64,000 nucleotides of DNA. Source: Angomonas deanei (Eukaryota; Euglenozoa; Kinetoplastea; Trypanosomatida; Trypanosomatidae). Positions within the stretch are counted from its first letter, which is position 1. Each line of letters begins with the position of its first letter. Made by a program: the position numbers and the translations under genes. The stretch is from assembly GCA_903995115.1 (NCBI GenBank), contig LR877154.1, positions 620,001-684,000 of the forward strand. Direction: 5' to 3'. Below, piece after piece: positions 16,211 to 25,469 of the stretch. The notes beneath the pieces are model-generated. The model was given only the letters and a program-made list of their open reading frames with translations. It ran no database searches and was not told the DNA's origin.

Positions 16211-18547
16211 ATGTCTCAAAACTACTACAAGGTTACGACATCATTTGAGCAAAATTTAGGAGTCCCCATCCGCAAGTCTTTAGTCACCTCCGGGCGCTTT
16301 TTAGTATCGGGCGGAGAGAAGAAGGATGAGGCGGCGGCGGCACTAGCGGCCGTACAGGCACCTCTCCCGAGTCTGTGCTTGGCGTGTGCGAGCAACGGCC
16401 AGTCCGTCATCATTCACAAGGGCGGCAACAGCGACGGCTCCAACAAGGCAACCCATACGCTTAACTTTGGCAAAGAAACGACTGCCCTCACGGCTGCACC
16501 ACTCAACACAGACAACAAGGTGCTCAACCGCCGCTGTCAGGATGCACTCATCGTGGGGTCGGCCAACAGCGTGCTGGCCTACGATGTAGATAATAACAAA
16601 CAGTATTACTACAAGGACGTGGAGGATGGCGTACGGGCGGTGGTGTGTGGGGAGGTACCATTGGCAGACGGCGCATCAAAAGAGCTCCTCACCCTCGTCG
16701 GCGGTAACTGTAGCGTGTACGGGTTCGACAAGCTAGGGGCGGAGCGGTATTGGACCGTCACCGGTGATATGGTGACGTCCATGATGTGTTTGCCTTGGGG
16801 GAAGGATATCAGCACCGCCCTCGTCGTCTCCTCCGAGGATAACGAACTACGAGTGTTCAGGGGAGAGGAGGTGCTGACGACGTTTACGGAGGTGGACCGG
16901 GTCTCGCAACTCATTCCCTCGGCCCTCCGGCCCGCCCTCAATAGCGATGGTACCACCAGACCACGCGGCGACATGGACGGCAAGTTTGCCTACCTACTCG
17001 ACAACGGCACTGTCGGCGTTTACAGAAAGTCTGAGCGACTGTGGCGAGTGAAAGGTAAAAGTGTCCCCGTGTCGGCCGCCTTCTGCGACCTCGACTGCGA
17101 CGGGGTGGAGGAGCTGGTGGTGGGCTGGCAGAACGGCCGTGTGGAAGTGCGGAGCGATCTTCGCCCGGATGGGTCGAACAAAGGTGGGGAGGTACTCTTC
17201 CGAGTCGACTACAACACCCCCGTCGCGGCGGTTATTAACGAGGACTACCGTGACGAGGGGAAGGAACTGCCCATCATTTGCTCTGTAGACGGTACCGTGC
17301 GAGGCGTCACCCTGCTGGAGTCCAATCTGGAGGATGCGGAGGAAACCCGCATGCTGCAACAGATTGAGGAACTAGAAAAGGAGCGTCAAATGCTGACGGC
17401 CCAACTGTCCGACCTAGAGGGTCAGCTGGAGCTAAAACGAAAAGGGGAATCCGACGCCCTCATGCCAGAGGCCGGTGTAGGCGTGCACGTCCACGTGTAC
17501 AGTGATCTGAACATTAAGAAGCTGGTGATCGCCTTTAGTCTCGTGAACGGACAGCCCGACACCATTATCCACAGCTGTGCCCTACGCTGTGAGAGTAGCA
17601 TATTCGGCGACGACACAAATGATATGTGCTATATCAACGATATTTCTTCCAAGGAACTGCACTGCGTCGTCGCCTACCCCGATGACGTCAGCAGTGTCGT
17701 CCACGCATCTATTGCGGTAGGAACAGAACACGCCGAAAGTTTTCAAATTCACGAGATGGCCGTGCAAATACCAAAGTACGTCATGTACGCGTTGCCCTCA
17801 GCGGTCCAGGGGAAGTACACCACTCCCTCCGGCCATGTGATGCTCAAGTATCCAAAGAAGTTGCAGCTCCACACAATAGATTCCAATCTTCGCGAGATGT
17901 TTTTCCTCCCCCCGGACCTCCAGTTGGCCAATACCGCTGGCAACGAGTTAGTACTGGAGCTGCTTCACATTCGTGATGGCAGTCCGCTCAGCATTACCAT
18001 AAGGGACACCGCCAGCGGAAAAGGTGAGATCTTCATCCAGGCGGAAAAAATATCCACCGCCGGGGATGTCGTGACGTCTCTCAGCTCCATCCCAGGCGGA
18101 CTGTGCCAGGAGGACGCACCGCCGGATGAGGTGTCGTGTGACTTCCCCGAGGAGCTCAGTCAGCTGCGCACCCTCATCCAGCACGTCGATGAATCCAATG
18201 AGGTGCGAGCCAAGCTGTCCGCTGGCATGGCGGACTCCGCGGCCTCTGTGAAGACGCTATTACTGTGCGCTGAGAATGCCCGCCTGTTGGGCGACTTGAC
18301 GACGATGCGGAAAGTGTACTCCACGCTGTACGAGGGGAATCGCGAGCTGATGGGCGAGAACGCCAAGCGGGTGGTCAATTTTGAGGAATTAAAAGGTGTT
18401 TTAAAAGAGTTGAATACATTTATACAATGGGCAGCGAAGTTACGGGTCGGCAACGCAAAGACCGAATTAGTGGCCGCTTGCCGTAACGCTCTCAAAGATA
18501 ATAGAACTACCGCACTAATTGATCTGATTAGAGATGGCAAAGAATGA
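16211..18547 (+). CDS. BBS2: BBS2, BBSome subunit
   Basis: 778 residues. The N-terminal beta-propeller (about 1-380) carries the family pattern: DALIVGSANSVLAYDV, LTLVGGNCSVYGFD, WTVTGD, VVSSEDNELRVFRG, LLDNGTVGVYRK, LDCDGVEELVVGWQNGRVEV and ICSVDGTVRG all align with human BBS2. A short coiled coil (about 376-415, EELEKERQMLTAQL) links to the C-terminal GAE/platform half. BBS2 is a core member of the octameric BBSome, which moves membrane proteins along cilia and flagella, so the organism is flagellated. An in-frame non-ATG extension upstream is only spacer T runs; the ATG at 16211 follows the (AAC) leader. Confidence 0.96.
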   Translation: MSQNYYKVTTSFEQNLGVPIRKSLVTSGRFLVSGGEKKDEAAAALAAVQAPLPSLCLACASNGQSVIIHKGGNSDGSNKATHTLNFGKETTALTAAPLNTDNKVLNRRCQDALIVGSANSVLAYDVDNNKQYYYKDVEDGVRAVVCGEVPLADGASKELLTLVGGNCSVYGFDKLGAERYWTVTGDMVTSMMCLPWGKDISTALVVSSEDNELRVFRGEEVLTTFTEVDRVSQLIPSALRPALNSDGTTRPRGDMDGKFAYLLDNGTVGVYRKSERLWRVKGKSVPVSAAFCDLDCDGVEELVVGWQNGRVEVRSDLRPDGSNKGGEVLFRVDYNTPVAAVINEDYRDEGKELPIICSVDGTVRGVTLLESNLEDAEETRMLQQIEELEKERQMLTAQLSDLEGQLELKRKGESDALMPEAGVGVHVHVYSDLNIKKLVIAFSLVNGQPDTIIHSCALRCESSIFGDDTNDMCYINDISSKELHCVVAYPDDVSSVVHASIAVGTEHAESFQIHEMAVQIPKYVMYALPSAVQGKYTTPSGHVMLKYPKKLQLHTIDSNLREMFFLPPDLQLANTAGNELVLELLHIRDGSPLSITIRDTASGKGEIFIQAEKISTAGDVVTSLSSIPGGLCQEDAPPDEVSCDFPEELSQLRTLIQHVDESNEVRAKLSAGMADSAASVKTLLLCAENARLLGDLTTMRKVYSTLYEGNRELMGENAKRVVNFEELKGVLKELNTFIQWAAKLRVGNAKTELVAACRNALKDNRTTALIDLIRDGKE

Positions 18548-18746
18548 TGCATATGAAAAAAAAAAAAAAAAAAAAGCTTTTAAGGTTTTGCCGGTATTAT
18601 TGTTACAACCATGTTGCAGTGGTTCACTTTTTTTCATCTTGACGAAATGCTTTTTATTTTATTTTTTGATCCTCTCCCTTTTCCCCCTTGTTCACTCATC
18701 AGCTTAACATAATAGCACTTTTTTTTTTTTTTAATAGTAGTGAATA

Positions 18747-20321
18747 ATGTTTAGAAGACTTGTTCGCCCAGCCTTTAGTGCCGCGTTCGCTTCCCGTTTC
18801 GTGACGCAGGGTCACACCAGCTTTCGTGAGGTCCCCCCGTCGGCCCCCGCCGCGGCCTCTGCGGCGTCCTCTGGCCCGTACCAGCCCGCGTACTCGGAGG
18901 TGAAGGGGGACAACAACATCCCCGTCCTAGACCAGTTGATTGGGTACTACGTCAACATCCAGTCCAGGAAGATGTACTACAAGGATTTCCTTCGTATTGA
19001 GCACCAAGCCGTCCGCTGGGCCTTTGCGGATGTTCGTAAAAATAGTGAGGCGCTCGCCCACGGTCTTTTACAGACCGGCGTGCGACCGGGCGACCGCATC
19101 CTGTGCATTCAACCGAGCAACTGCGAGACGTTTGTTCTCCAGCTGGCCTGCGCCAAAATCGGGGCACTCCTCTGCGTCGTCCCTCATAGCAACATCTCCG
19201 CCGACAAACTCCGCTTCTACCTCAACGAGTTCCAGCCCCGTCACCTTGTAGCCCGTGAGTGGATCAACGTCCCCGAGCTGAAGCAGGGTGAGCTCGTGGA
19301 GCGTAACATGCACTTCTGGGATACCATCTACAATGTCATCCCCGAGCTGGGTCTGTCCTACCCTGGCCAAAAGTTCCAGTGGGTGCACTCGCAGGAGTTC
19401 TTCTTCCTCAAGAAGGTGATCATCACCGACCACAACATGAACTTGCTGGGCGTCACCCCGATGCGTAAAATGTTAGTGTGGGGTCCGTTCTCCTACTACG
19501 AGCAGAGACTGCGTAGAATGTCCGCCCTCCTCCACCCCGACGATCCCGTCCTCGCCCTCGAGGAGCCCTACCCCGCGATAGAAGACAAGCTGCACGTCAC
19601 CTTCTCCCACCGCAACTGCGTCAACGCTGGCTTCATCTTCAGTCAGCTGATGAAGTTCAAGGCGGAGACCCGCTTCGGCGTCATGCCCAACCACCACACC
19701 AACCCGGTGGGAGCCATCATCGCCCCCTACGCGGCGCTGACCTCCGGCGCCGTGCTGGTGCAGATCCACGCCGACATGTTCACTGACGATCACGCGATTA
19801 ACGGTATTGAGAAGCTGTGCGTGGAGGAAGTAGAAACGATCCTCGGCAAGAAGGCGGACTTTGACCTGGTGCTGAAGCACGCCGGTAACTTCGACGCCGA
19901 CCAGTTTGAGCACCTCAAGAGTGTCGTCATTTTCGAGGACGTCACCGACCCGGCGGTCTCCAACGACTATCTGAAGAAGCTAGCCACCGCCCTGCAGCTG
20001 GAGGATGTCCTGGTCTTCCGGGGCCCTCTCGAGGCGGCGCACCTCCTCACCCTTCGCACGCTGAAGAAGGGCCACGTTGGCATGGTGCCGCACGCGGAAG
20101 CGAAGGTAGTGGGCGACCGCGGTACTGGCGACGCGAAGGTGCTCGCGGCGGGCACGAGGGGTAACCTCCGACTGAAGGGCCCTCACGTCTCTGCTGGGTA
20201 CTACAACAATGCTGGCCTGCTGTCGGAGCTTGTAGACGAAAAGGGATACGTTAGTACTAGTCGCGAGGCGGTTATGGATGACAAGGGCATTTTGACGGTC
20301 AAGGAGACCCAAATCTACTAA
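18747..20321 (+). CDS. Mitochondrial acyl-CoA synthetase-like pseudoenzyme
   Basis: 524 residues beginning with a presequence-like MFRRLVRPAFSAAFASRF. The fold is that of an AMP-forming acyl-CoA synthetase of ACSF2 type: GLLQTGVRPGDRILCIQPSN and AKIGALLCVVPH early, FSHRNCVNAG in the middle, and GNLRLKGPHVSAGYYNNAG late. Key catalytic parts are absent. The Ser/Thr/Gly-rich ATP loop (normally T-S-G-T-T-G-x-P-K-G) is missing, with residues around 277-290 going directly from DKLHVTF to SHRN. The conserved TGD near the end is TSR. The chain stops where the C-terminal lid with the catalytic Lys should begin. The protein is therefore unlikely to adenylate acids; a structural role in a mitochondrial complex is an inference. 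Confidence 0.82.
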   Translation: MFRRLVRPAFSAAFASRFVTQGHTSFREVPPSAPAAASAASSGPYQPAYSEVKGDNNIPVLDQLIGYYVNIQSRKMYYKDFLRIEHQAVRWAFADVRKNSEALAHGLLQTGVRPGDRILCIQPSNCETFVLQLACAKIGALLCVVPHSNISADKLRFYLNEFQPRHLVAREWINVPELKQGELVERNMHFWDTIYNVIPELGLSYPGQKFQWVHSQEFFFLKKVIITDHNMNLLGVTPMRKMLVWGPFSYYEQRLRRMSALLHPDDPVLALEEPYPAIEDKLHVTFSHRNCVNAGFIFSQLMKFKAETRFGVMPNHHTNPVGAIIAPYAALTSGAVLVQIHADMFTDDHAINGIEKLCVEEVETILGKKADFDLVLKHAGNFDADQFEHLKSVVIFEDVTDPAVSNDYLKKLATALQLEDVLVFRGPLEAAHLLTLRTLKKGHVGMVPHAEAKVVGDRGTGDAKVLAAGTRGNLRLKGPHVSAGYYNNAGLLSELVDEKGYVSTSREAVMDDKGILTVKETQIY

Positions 20322-20673
20322 ACGCGCGATCACAGTAAGAATTGTATTTTTTTTTTTGTTCTTGTTTTCTTCAATGTAGTAGTATTTTTAGTAGTGAATT
20401 ATAGCAAGTAAGTTAAGCTTTCTAAAAGGAGTATACCAAGCAAAACCAAAAGAAAGGAGCAAGTTGTGTATGCGAACGGTTTTTGAATTTCTCATTAGAA
20501 TATCCATTAGCACTTAAAAAAGAAAAATTATATACATAACATACGCAATAGTAAGAACACGTTTCCTTGGCTTTTTTCAGTTTTCGGTGTTTCAATCTTG
20601 AGATTTTTCTTTATTTCATACTCTCCTTTTTCTCTAACTCCTAAAAGCATAATTTTATAGATTGGCAAGTAGC
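20322..20673. other. Spacer without recognised gene
   Basis: AT-rich 352 bp with a T run near 20348-20358 and a pyrimidine tract (20560-20660) ending in ATAG shortly before the next ATG. No gene signal. Confidence 0.5.
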
Positions 20674-21924
20674 ATGGCCAAAAACAACAAGGATAAGAAA
20701 AAGGCAAGAAAAGAGAGGATCGCCCTCCTACGCGAGAAGGCACAGCAGGTGGAGGAAAAGCTGAGAGACACGGTGGAGGAAGAAGTAGAATACGTCTTGT
20801 CCGATGAGGAAAAGCAAGAGCCCGTCAAGGAGGCTGCCTCTACTGCTGCACCCGCGGCGGCACCTAACGCAGAGGTAGACGACGACGTGGTACGGCTGCC
20901 GGCGCAGGATCTCCCTTCGAAAGCAGACACCGGCCGATCACTGAAACGGAAACGAAATAAAATGAGTTGGGAGGAGCTAAAATTAGAAATCACCAAAGCC
21001 TACGGGCCAGAGGCGGCGGAGCTCGTCAGCGAGCACGACGGCAACGCGGAGGACCCGTTCTTTACTGTGGAAATGAAAATGATCCCACGCAGTGTCCCTG
21101 TTCCCCACCACTGGAGTAGACTACGCGCCTTCCTCTCCAACCAGGCCGACCGCGAGGAGGCGTCTGGCATCATTCCGGCCGAAATAGCGGCGCTCGGTGT
21201 CGATAAGCTGCGGGCCTCGAAAGATAAGAAGGCGAACCCAAACCAGATGGCCTTCGTCACGTGTTTCCTGACAGGCACCCCATTAAAGCGCAAAACCTTT
21301 GGTGTACCAATGACCGAATTTGGAGAGGTATTTTACGAAAACAAGTGGATCCCTCATGCCCGCTACACCCCTGGCGAGCACTCGCAGCGGCTGCGACAGG
21401 CCTTGGGTTTAGAGAATGGGTCTAGCGCCCACCCCCGTGGCTGTACAGTATGCAGAAGATGCGCCGACTGCCCCCGCGTACCCCGACTTGCGTATTGCCG
21501 GCATGAACGCCCCTATCCCACCCGGTACGCAGTGGGGCCTAGGCCAGTGGGGGAGCCTCCGCGCGCCTCGAACAACTCTTTCCTATTTCCTGGCGTCATG
21601 GGAGAGACCACGAGCACCGTCAGTCGGCCCACCTTCTGGGGGGCGGTCCCGGAGCTGCGACAGGGCGGCGCTGCCCCAGCTGCCCCTACCACCGCGGCAC
21701 CCCCTGTGGCACCGGCCGCAAAGAAGCAGGCGGCACCGGTGCCTACCCCTCCTGTGGCGCCCGCAGTGGTAGTCAACCCAGAACCATTCATACCCGCCTC
21801 TTACCGGCCCAATACCCACGCGGCCCCCATCGCGCCTAGAGAATATAGTAAGGTACAGGATACCGGCTCCGGAACTGTGGCGGGACACAAGATGGTCCCA
21901 GAGCCCCCCGGAAAGTCGAAATAG
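20674..21924 (+). CDS. SF3B2: Splicing factor 3B subunit 2 (SAP145-like), two compensating frame breaks
   Basis: About 416 codons. The DUF382/PSP core appears as VPVPHHWSRLRAFLSNQ..., LRASKDKKANPNQMAF, FGEVFYENKW and LRQALGL, followed by the PSP motif. That motif (AYPDLRIAGMNAPIPPGTQWG, residue group near 21465-21540) is in the +1 frame, whereas the sequence before about 21433 and after about 21570 (NSFLFPGVMGE...TFWGAVPEL, matching the human continuation) is in the original frame. The first break lies at a run of five C, the second beside a run of five G. Two indels of opposite sign explain it. The protein is shorter than human SF3B2 (about 900 residues). In the U2 snRNP it contacts the branch region; here it would mainly serve trans-splicing. 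The start ATG follows an AG at 20671-20672. Confidence 0.85.
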   Translation: MAKNNKDKKKARKERIALLREKAQQVEEKLRDTVEEEVEYVLSDEEKQEPVKEAASTAAPAAAPNAEVDDDVVRLPAQDLPSKADTGRSLKRKRNKMSWEELKLEITKAYGPEAAELVSEHDGNAEDPFFTVEMKMIPRSVPVPHHWSRLRAFLSNQADREEASGIIPAEIAALGVDKLRASKDKKANPNQMAFVTCFLTGTPLKRKTFGVPMTEFGEVFYENKWIPHARYTPGEHSQRLRQALGLENGSSAHPRGCTVCRRCADCPRVPRLAYCRHERPYPTRYAVGPRPVGEPPRASNNSFLFPGVMGETTSTVSRPTFWGAVPELRQGGAAPAAPTTAAPPVAPAAKKQAAPVPTPPVAPAVVVNPEPFIPASYRPNTHAAPIAPREYSKVQDTGSGTVAGHKMVPEPPGKSK

Positions 21925-22130
21925 CAAGCGCAAGGAACGAAATACAAACTTGTTTATTATTCAATAAAGTAATTCGTTTTTTTTTTTTCCAGGCGTATTG
22001 GACTTTGTTTTTCTTTCCTGGTGCAAGCGTGGCTTTCGGTTCCTTTTATTCCATGTCTCCTTCTTTTTTTCTTTTTCTTCTTTTACAGTAATTTTCGCTT
22101 TCTACTTTCAAACTATCGCTTTTACTCTCA

Positions 22131-23477
22131 ATGAAGAAGTACGCTAACGCCAACGACTTCGTCAACAAGGTCATCAAGTCCCGTGACCCCCACCAGCCTG
22201 AGTTCCAACAGGCTGTCCGTGAGGTCATGAACTCCCTCTGGCCCTTCCTCGAGAAGAACCCCAAGTACGCCAACGATTGCCTTCTGGAGCGTCTTGTGGA
22301 GCCCGAGCGCCTGATCCAGTTCCGTGTCGCTTGGATGGATGACAACCACGTCGTCCAGGTCAACCGTGCCTGGCGTGTGCAGTTCAACTCCTCCATTGGC
22401 CCCTACAAGGGAGGTATGCGCTTCCACCCCACCGTGAACCTGTCCATTCTCAAGTTCCTCGGGTTTGAACAGACCTTCAAGAACTCCCTCACCACCCTCC
22501 CTCTGGGCGGTGGTAAGGGTGGATCGGACTTTGACCCCAAGGGTAAGAGCAATGCCGAGGTCATGCGCTTCTGCCAGTCCCTCGTCGCCGAGCTGTTCCG
22601 CCACGTCGGCCCCGATACCGATGTCCCCGCCGGTGATATCGGTGTGGGTTCCCGCGAGGTCGGTTACATGAACGGTATGTACTGGAAGCTTACCAACACC
22701 AACTCCAGTGTGTTCACCGGTAAGGGTACCTCCTTCCAAGGAAGTGAGATCCGCCCCGAGGCCACTGGCTACGGTCTGGTGTACTTCCTCCAGGCCATGC
22801 TCAAGCACCAGCAGACTGACCTCAAGGGTAAGACTGTCCTCGTGTCCGGTTCCGGTAACGTGGCCCAGTACGCCATCGACAAGTGCCTCCAGCTCGGCGC
22901 CAAGGTGGTGACCGCCTCCGACTCCCACGGTTTCGTCCTAGAGAAGGATGGCTTCACCAAGGAGAAGCTTCAGATCCTCATGGACATCAAGAACTCCGAG
23001 CGCGGAACGATAGAGGAGTACGCCGCCAAGACTGGTGCGCAGTACTTCGCCGGCAAGCGCCCTTGGGGTGTCAAGGCCGATATCGCCCTTCCTTGCGCCA
23101 CCCAGAACGAGATCGACGAAAACGACGCTAAGGCGCTCGTTGCCAACGGCGTGAAGATCGTAGCGGAGGGTGCCAACATGCCCACTTCCGAGGAGGCCGC
23201 TGAGGTCTTCGAGAAGAACGGCGTCGTCTACGCCCCTGGTAAGGCTTCCAACGCTGGTGGTGTTGCCATCTCCGGTATTGAAATGAGCCAGAACGCCGCC
23301 CGCCTTGCGTGGAGCCGCGAGGAGGTCGATGCGGAGCTGCACAGCATCATGGAGAAGATCCACACCACCTGCGTCACCTACGGCAGTGAGGGTAAGACCA
23401 TCAACTACGTGAACGGTGCCAACATTGGCGGTTTCGTCAAGGTCGCGGATGCCATGATCGGCCTCGGCATTGTGTAA
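22131..23477 (+). CDS. NADP-specific glutamate dehydrogenase
   Basis: 448 residues, the length of the hexameric small glutamate dehydrogenases of bacteria, fungi and protists. Motifs: GPYKGGMRFHP (substrate site), LPLGGGKGGSDFDPKGKS (catalytic Lys region), PAGDIGVGSREVGYM, and the dinucleotide fold VLVSGSGNVAQYA at about 235-247, ending KVADAMIGLGIV. It interconverts 2-oxoglutarate plus ammonia and glutamate, normally with NADP(H), in the cytosol; no targeting sequence is visible. Codon use is strongly biased to C/G-ending codons, implying high expression. The chosen ATG is the first after the tract at 22051-22085. Confidence 0.97.
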   Translation: MKKYANANDFVNKVIKSRDPHQPEFQQAVREVMNSLWPFLEKNPKYANDCLLERLVEPERLIQFRVAWMDDNHVVQVNRAWRVQFNSSIGPYKGGMRFHPTVNLSILKFLGFEQTFKNSLTTLPLGGGKGGSDFDPKGKSNAEVMRFCQSLVAELFRHVGPDTDVPAGDIGVGSREVGYMNGMYWKLTNTNSSVFTGKGTSFQGSEIRPEATGYGLVYFLQAMLKHQQTDLKGKTVLVSGSGNVAQYAIDKCLQLGAKVVTASDSHGFVLEKDGFTKEKLQILMDIKNSERGTIEEYAAKTGAQYFAGKRPWGVKADIALPCATQNEIDENDAKALVANGVKIVAEGANMPTSEEAAEVFEKNGVVYAPGKASNAGGVAISGIEMSQNAARLAWSREEVDAELHSIMEKIHTTCVTYGSEGKTINYVNGANIGGFVKVADAMIGLGIV

Positions 23478-24113
23478 GTACACACACCACAAGTCTCAAA
23501 AGAAATATCAATTTTGTTTTGTTATCAAAAGAACGGAAGCAAATTACGCATAAAAAAATAAAACAATATCATAAATCTATATAGCATTGGGAAGATTCTT
23601 CCACTTTGGCAAATTTTTATATATTGGTTCATTTCCATTTTTTTTTTTTTTTAATTTAGCTGATGTCAGATATAATAATTCGGTCTGACTCACCTTTTTT
23701 TTTTATTAATTTCATATATGTCAAATATTTTGTAGAAACTCCCTTTCCCCCATATCGAAGACGTTTCTGGTTGGATGTAGAAGACAAAAACAAAAAAGAA
23801 TTGGACGTATGCCCTTTTTTTTTTTGAAATGTAAAAGTAGCACAGAACACTCACGTACACTTCTTGTTAATTCTTTTAATATTTTTGTTTTCCGTCGCAT
23901 CGAATAGTCCACCAACCATTGAAAATGTTCTTTTTTTTCAAGCCAAAAGTAAAAAAGAAAAACTTATAACATTACTCAGTTCACGTTTTTGCTGAAATCG
24001 AAACAATTACACAAATACGAATTACGTTTGTACTTTTATTTCCCTCAAACTCTCAAAAAAAAAAAAAAAAAAATCCACACAGAAGTAGTTTTACCCAAGC
24101 ATTATCACAACAC
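23478..24113. other. AT-rich spacer with homopolymer runs
   Basis: 636 bp with T runs (about 23639-23652, 23696-23704, 23814-23825) and an A run of about 18 at 24055-24073 shortly before the next ATG. Short antisense open frames here are low complexity. No gene or RNA recognised. Confidence 0.5.
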
Positions 24114-25217
24114 ATGTCATCTAAGCCGTTCGAGTTCACCGGCGACAAGTTGACCTTCCAGTTCGCCGACCCGAAGCCGTCCCGCGCCTCCACCCTGGCT
24201 CTGGCCACCGTAGCACAGCAGTTCGTCCAGGGCTACCGCAAGCTACCCAAGAGTCAGTACCACGCCCTACTCCACGCCATCGTGGATACCATCGCCAGGA
24301 GCGAGGAGGTCTCCGCCAGCGTCCTGACGGCGTTAGAGACGTCGCTGGGGGACCGGCAGGGGAAGTTGCTAGAGGAGGAAAGGGCGAAGGATAAGCTCAA
24401 GCAGCAGAAGTGGACGGCGAACACTGGGGTGGTCAACCCTATCGAGGAGGACTCCGAGGAGGACGAGATGTCCCCGGAGGCCAAGCTCGCCCAGCTGGAG
24501 GAGGAGAATCAGCGGGCGTTAGAGATGGCACGCCGGCAGCTCGAGCTGGATGAGAAGATGCGGAAGGAGGAGGAGGAGAAGGAGGAGATGCGGCGACAGT
24601 ACGAGGCCATCCTGGCCCAGAAGGCACGCAAGGTGGAGAGTGCGGAGATTGAGGAAAAGTTCAGGAAGGAGGGCGCTGTGCTGCTCAATGAGGGCAACAG
24701 CAAGTTCAGCAAAGGCGGCAAGGGCGGGAAGGGCGGCAAGGGTGGCAAAGGCAACCAACCCGCTCTCTCCCCCGAGGAGTGCGCGCAGCTGGCGGATGAG
24801 GTGGCCGCGGTCACCAAGGAGAAGGATCGTCTCAAGGAGGTGCTGACCCTCGGCCTGGAGGAGCTCCCCACCTTCCTGGAGACCGCCAAGAAGGAGCTGG
24901 CGGAGGTCGCGGCGAAGGCGAAGGAGGTGACCGCCCCTGCCCCCCGTGCGCTCGATAAAGGACAGGTGACGCAGCTGCAGCAGAAGCTGACCAAGCAGAC
25001 CACCGAGCGGGACCGTGTGGCGCTACAGCTCAAGGCCATCGAGACCGCGGTCCAACCTCTAGTGAACCCCCAGGAAGGGGAGGAGCCGCTGGCGGAGGAG
25101 GAGAAGGCGACCCTGCAGGACACGCTGAAGGGTCTGGAGCTACGGAAAGAGATTCTGGAGATTCTGAAGCAGCGGGACGAGGCGCAGATAAAGATAGACA
25201 AGGCCACTTATGCGTAA
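24114..25217 (+). CDS. Unrecognised coiled-coil protein
   Basis: 367 residues, no family recognised. After a globular-looking start (1-80) there are charged coiled-coil segments at about 82-190 (EEEKEEMRRQYEAIL and neighbours) and 220-365, separated by a Gly/Lys hinge near 200-213 made of KGG units. Such heptad-rich proteins are frequent in the cytoskeleton and flagellum of kinetoplastids, but nothing here proves location. Coding composition is convincing throughout, and the gene is flanked by normal splice-type spacers. Confidence 0.8.
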   Translation: MSSKPFEFTGDKLTFQFADPKPSRASTLALATVAQQFVQGYRKLPKSQYHALLHAIVDTIARSEEVSASVLTALETSLGDRQGKLLEEERAKDKLKQQKWTANTGVVNPIEEDSEEDEMSPEAKLAQLEEENQRALEMARRQLELDEKMRKEEEEKEEMRRQYEAILAQKARKVESAEIEEKFRKEGAVLLNEGNSKFSKGGKGGKGGKGGKGNQPALSPEECAQLADEVAAVTKEKDRLKEVLTLGLEELPTFLETAKKELAEVAAKAKEVTAPAPRALDKGQVTQLQQKLTKQTTERDRVALQLKAIETAVQPLVNPQEGEEPLAEEEKATLQDTLKGLELRKEILEILKQRDEAQIKIDKATYA

Positions 25218-25431
25218 GGCTTGTACTTTATCGATGGGCACACCGTCCTCTTTTTAATTCTCTTTTTTTTTTTTTTTAAACAAGTATAATAATCATATTC
25301 TGTCTACCTAATACGCTAAGTATACGTGGATAACACATAAAAAGTTCTTTAATACCTGATATCGAGTGAAAGGAAGGGCTTTTCTGCTTCTCTTTACCCA
25401 TTTTTTTCTCTCTTGTTTGCTGTCCTAGTCG

Positions 25432-25453
25432 TTTTTTTTTTTTTTTTTTTTAG
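25432..25453 (+). promoter_or_regulatory. Predicted trans-splice acceptor
   Basis: Twenty consecutive T (25432-25451) followed by AG at 25452-25453. It places the start of the membrane-protein gene at 25470 rather than at an in-frame codon upstream of the T run. Confidence 0.65.
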
Positions 25454-25469
25454 TACCAAACACTTTCAC

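Noticed and set aside
22128-22928. Antisense open frames opposite glutamate dehydrogenase
   Set aside because: Shadows of a highly biased, clearly identified gene; composition is Gly/Leu/Val-rich with no motif.
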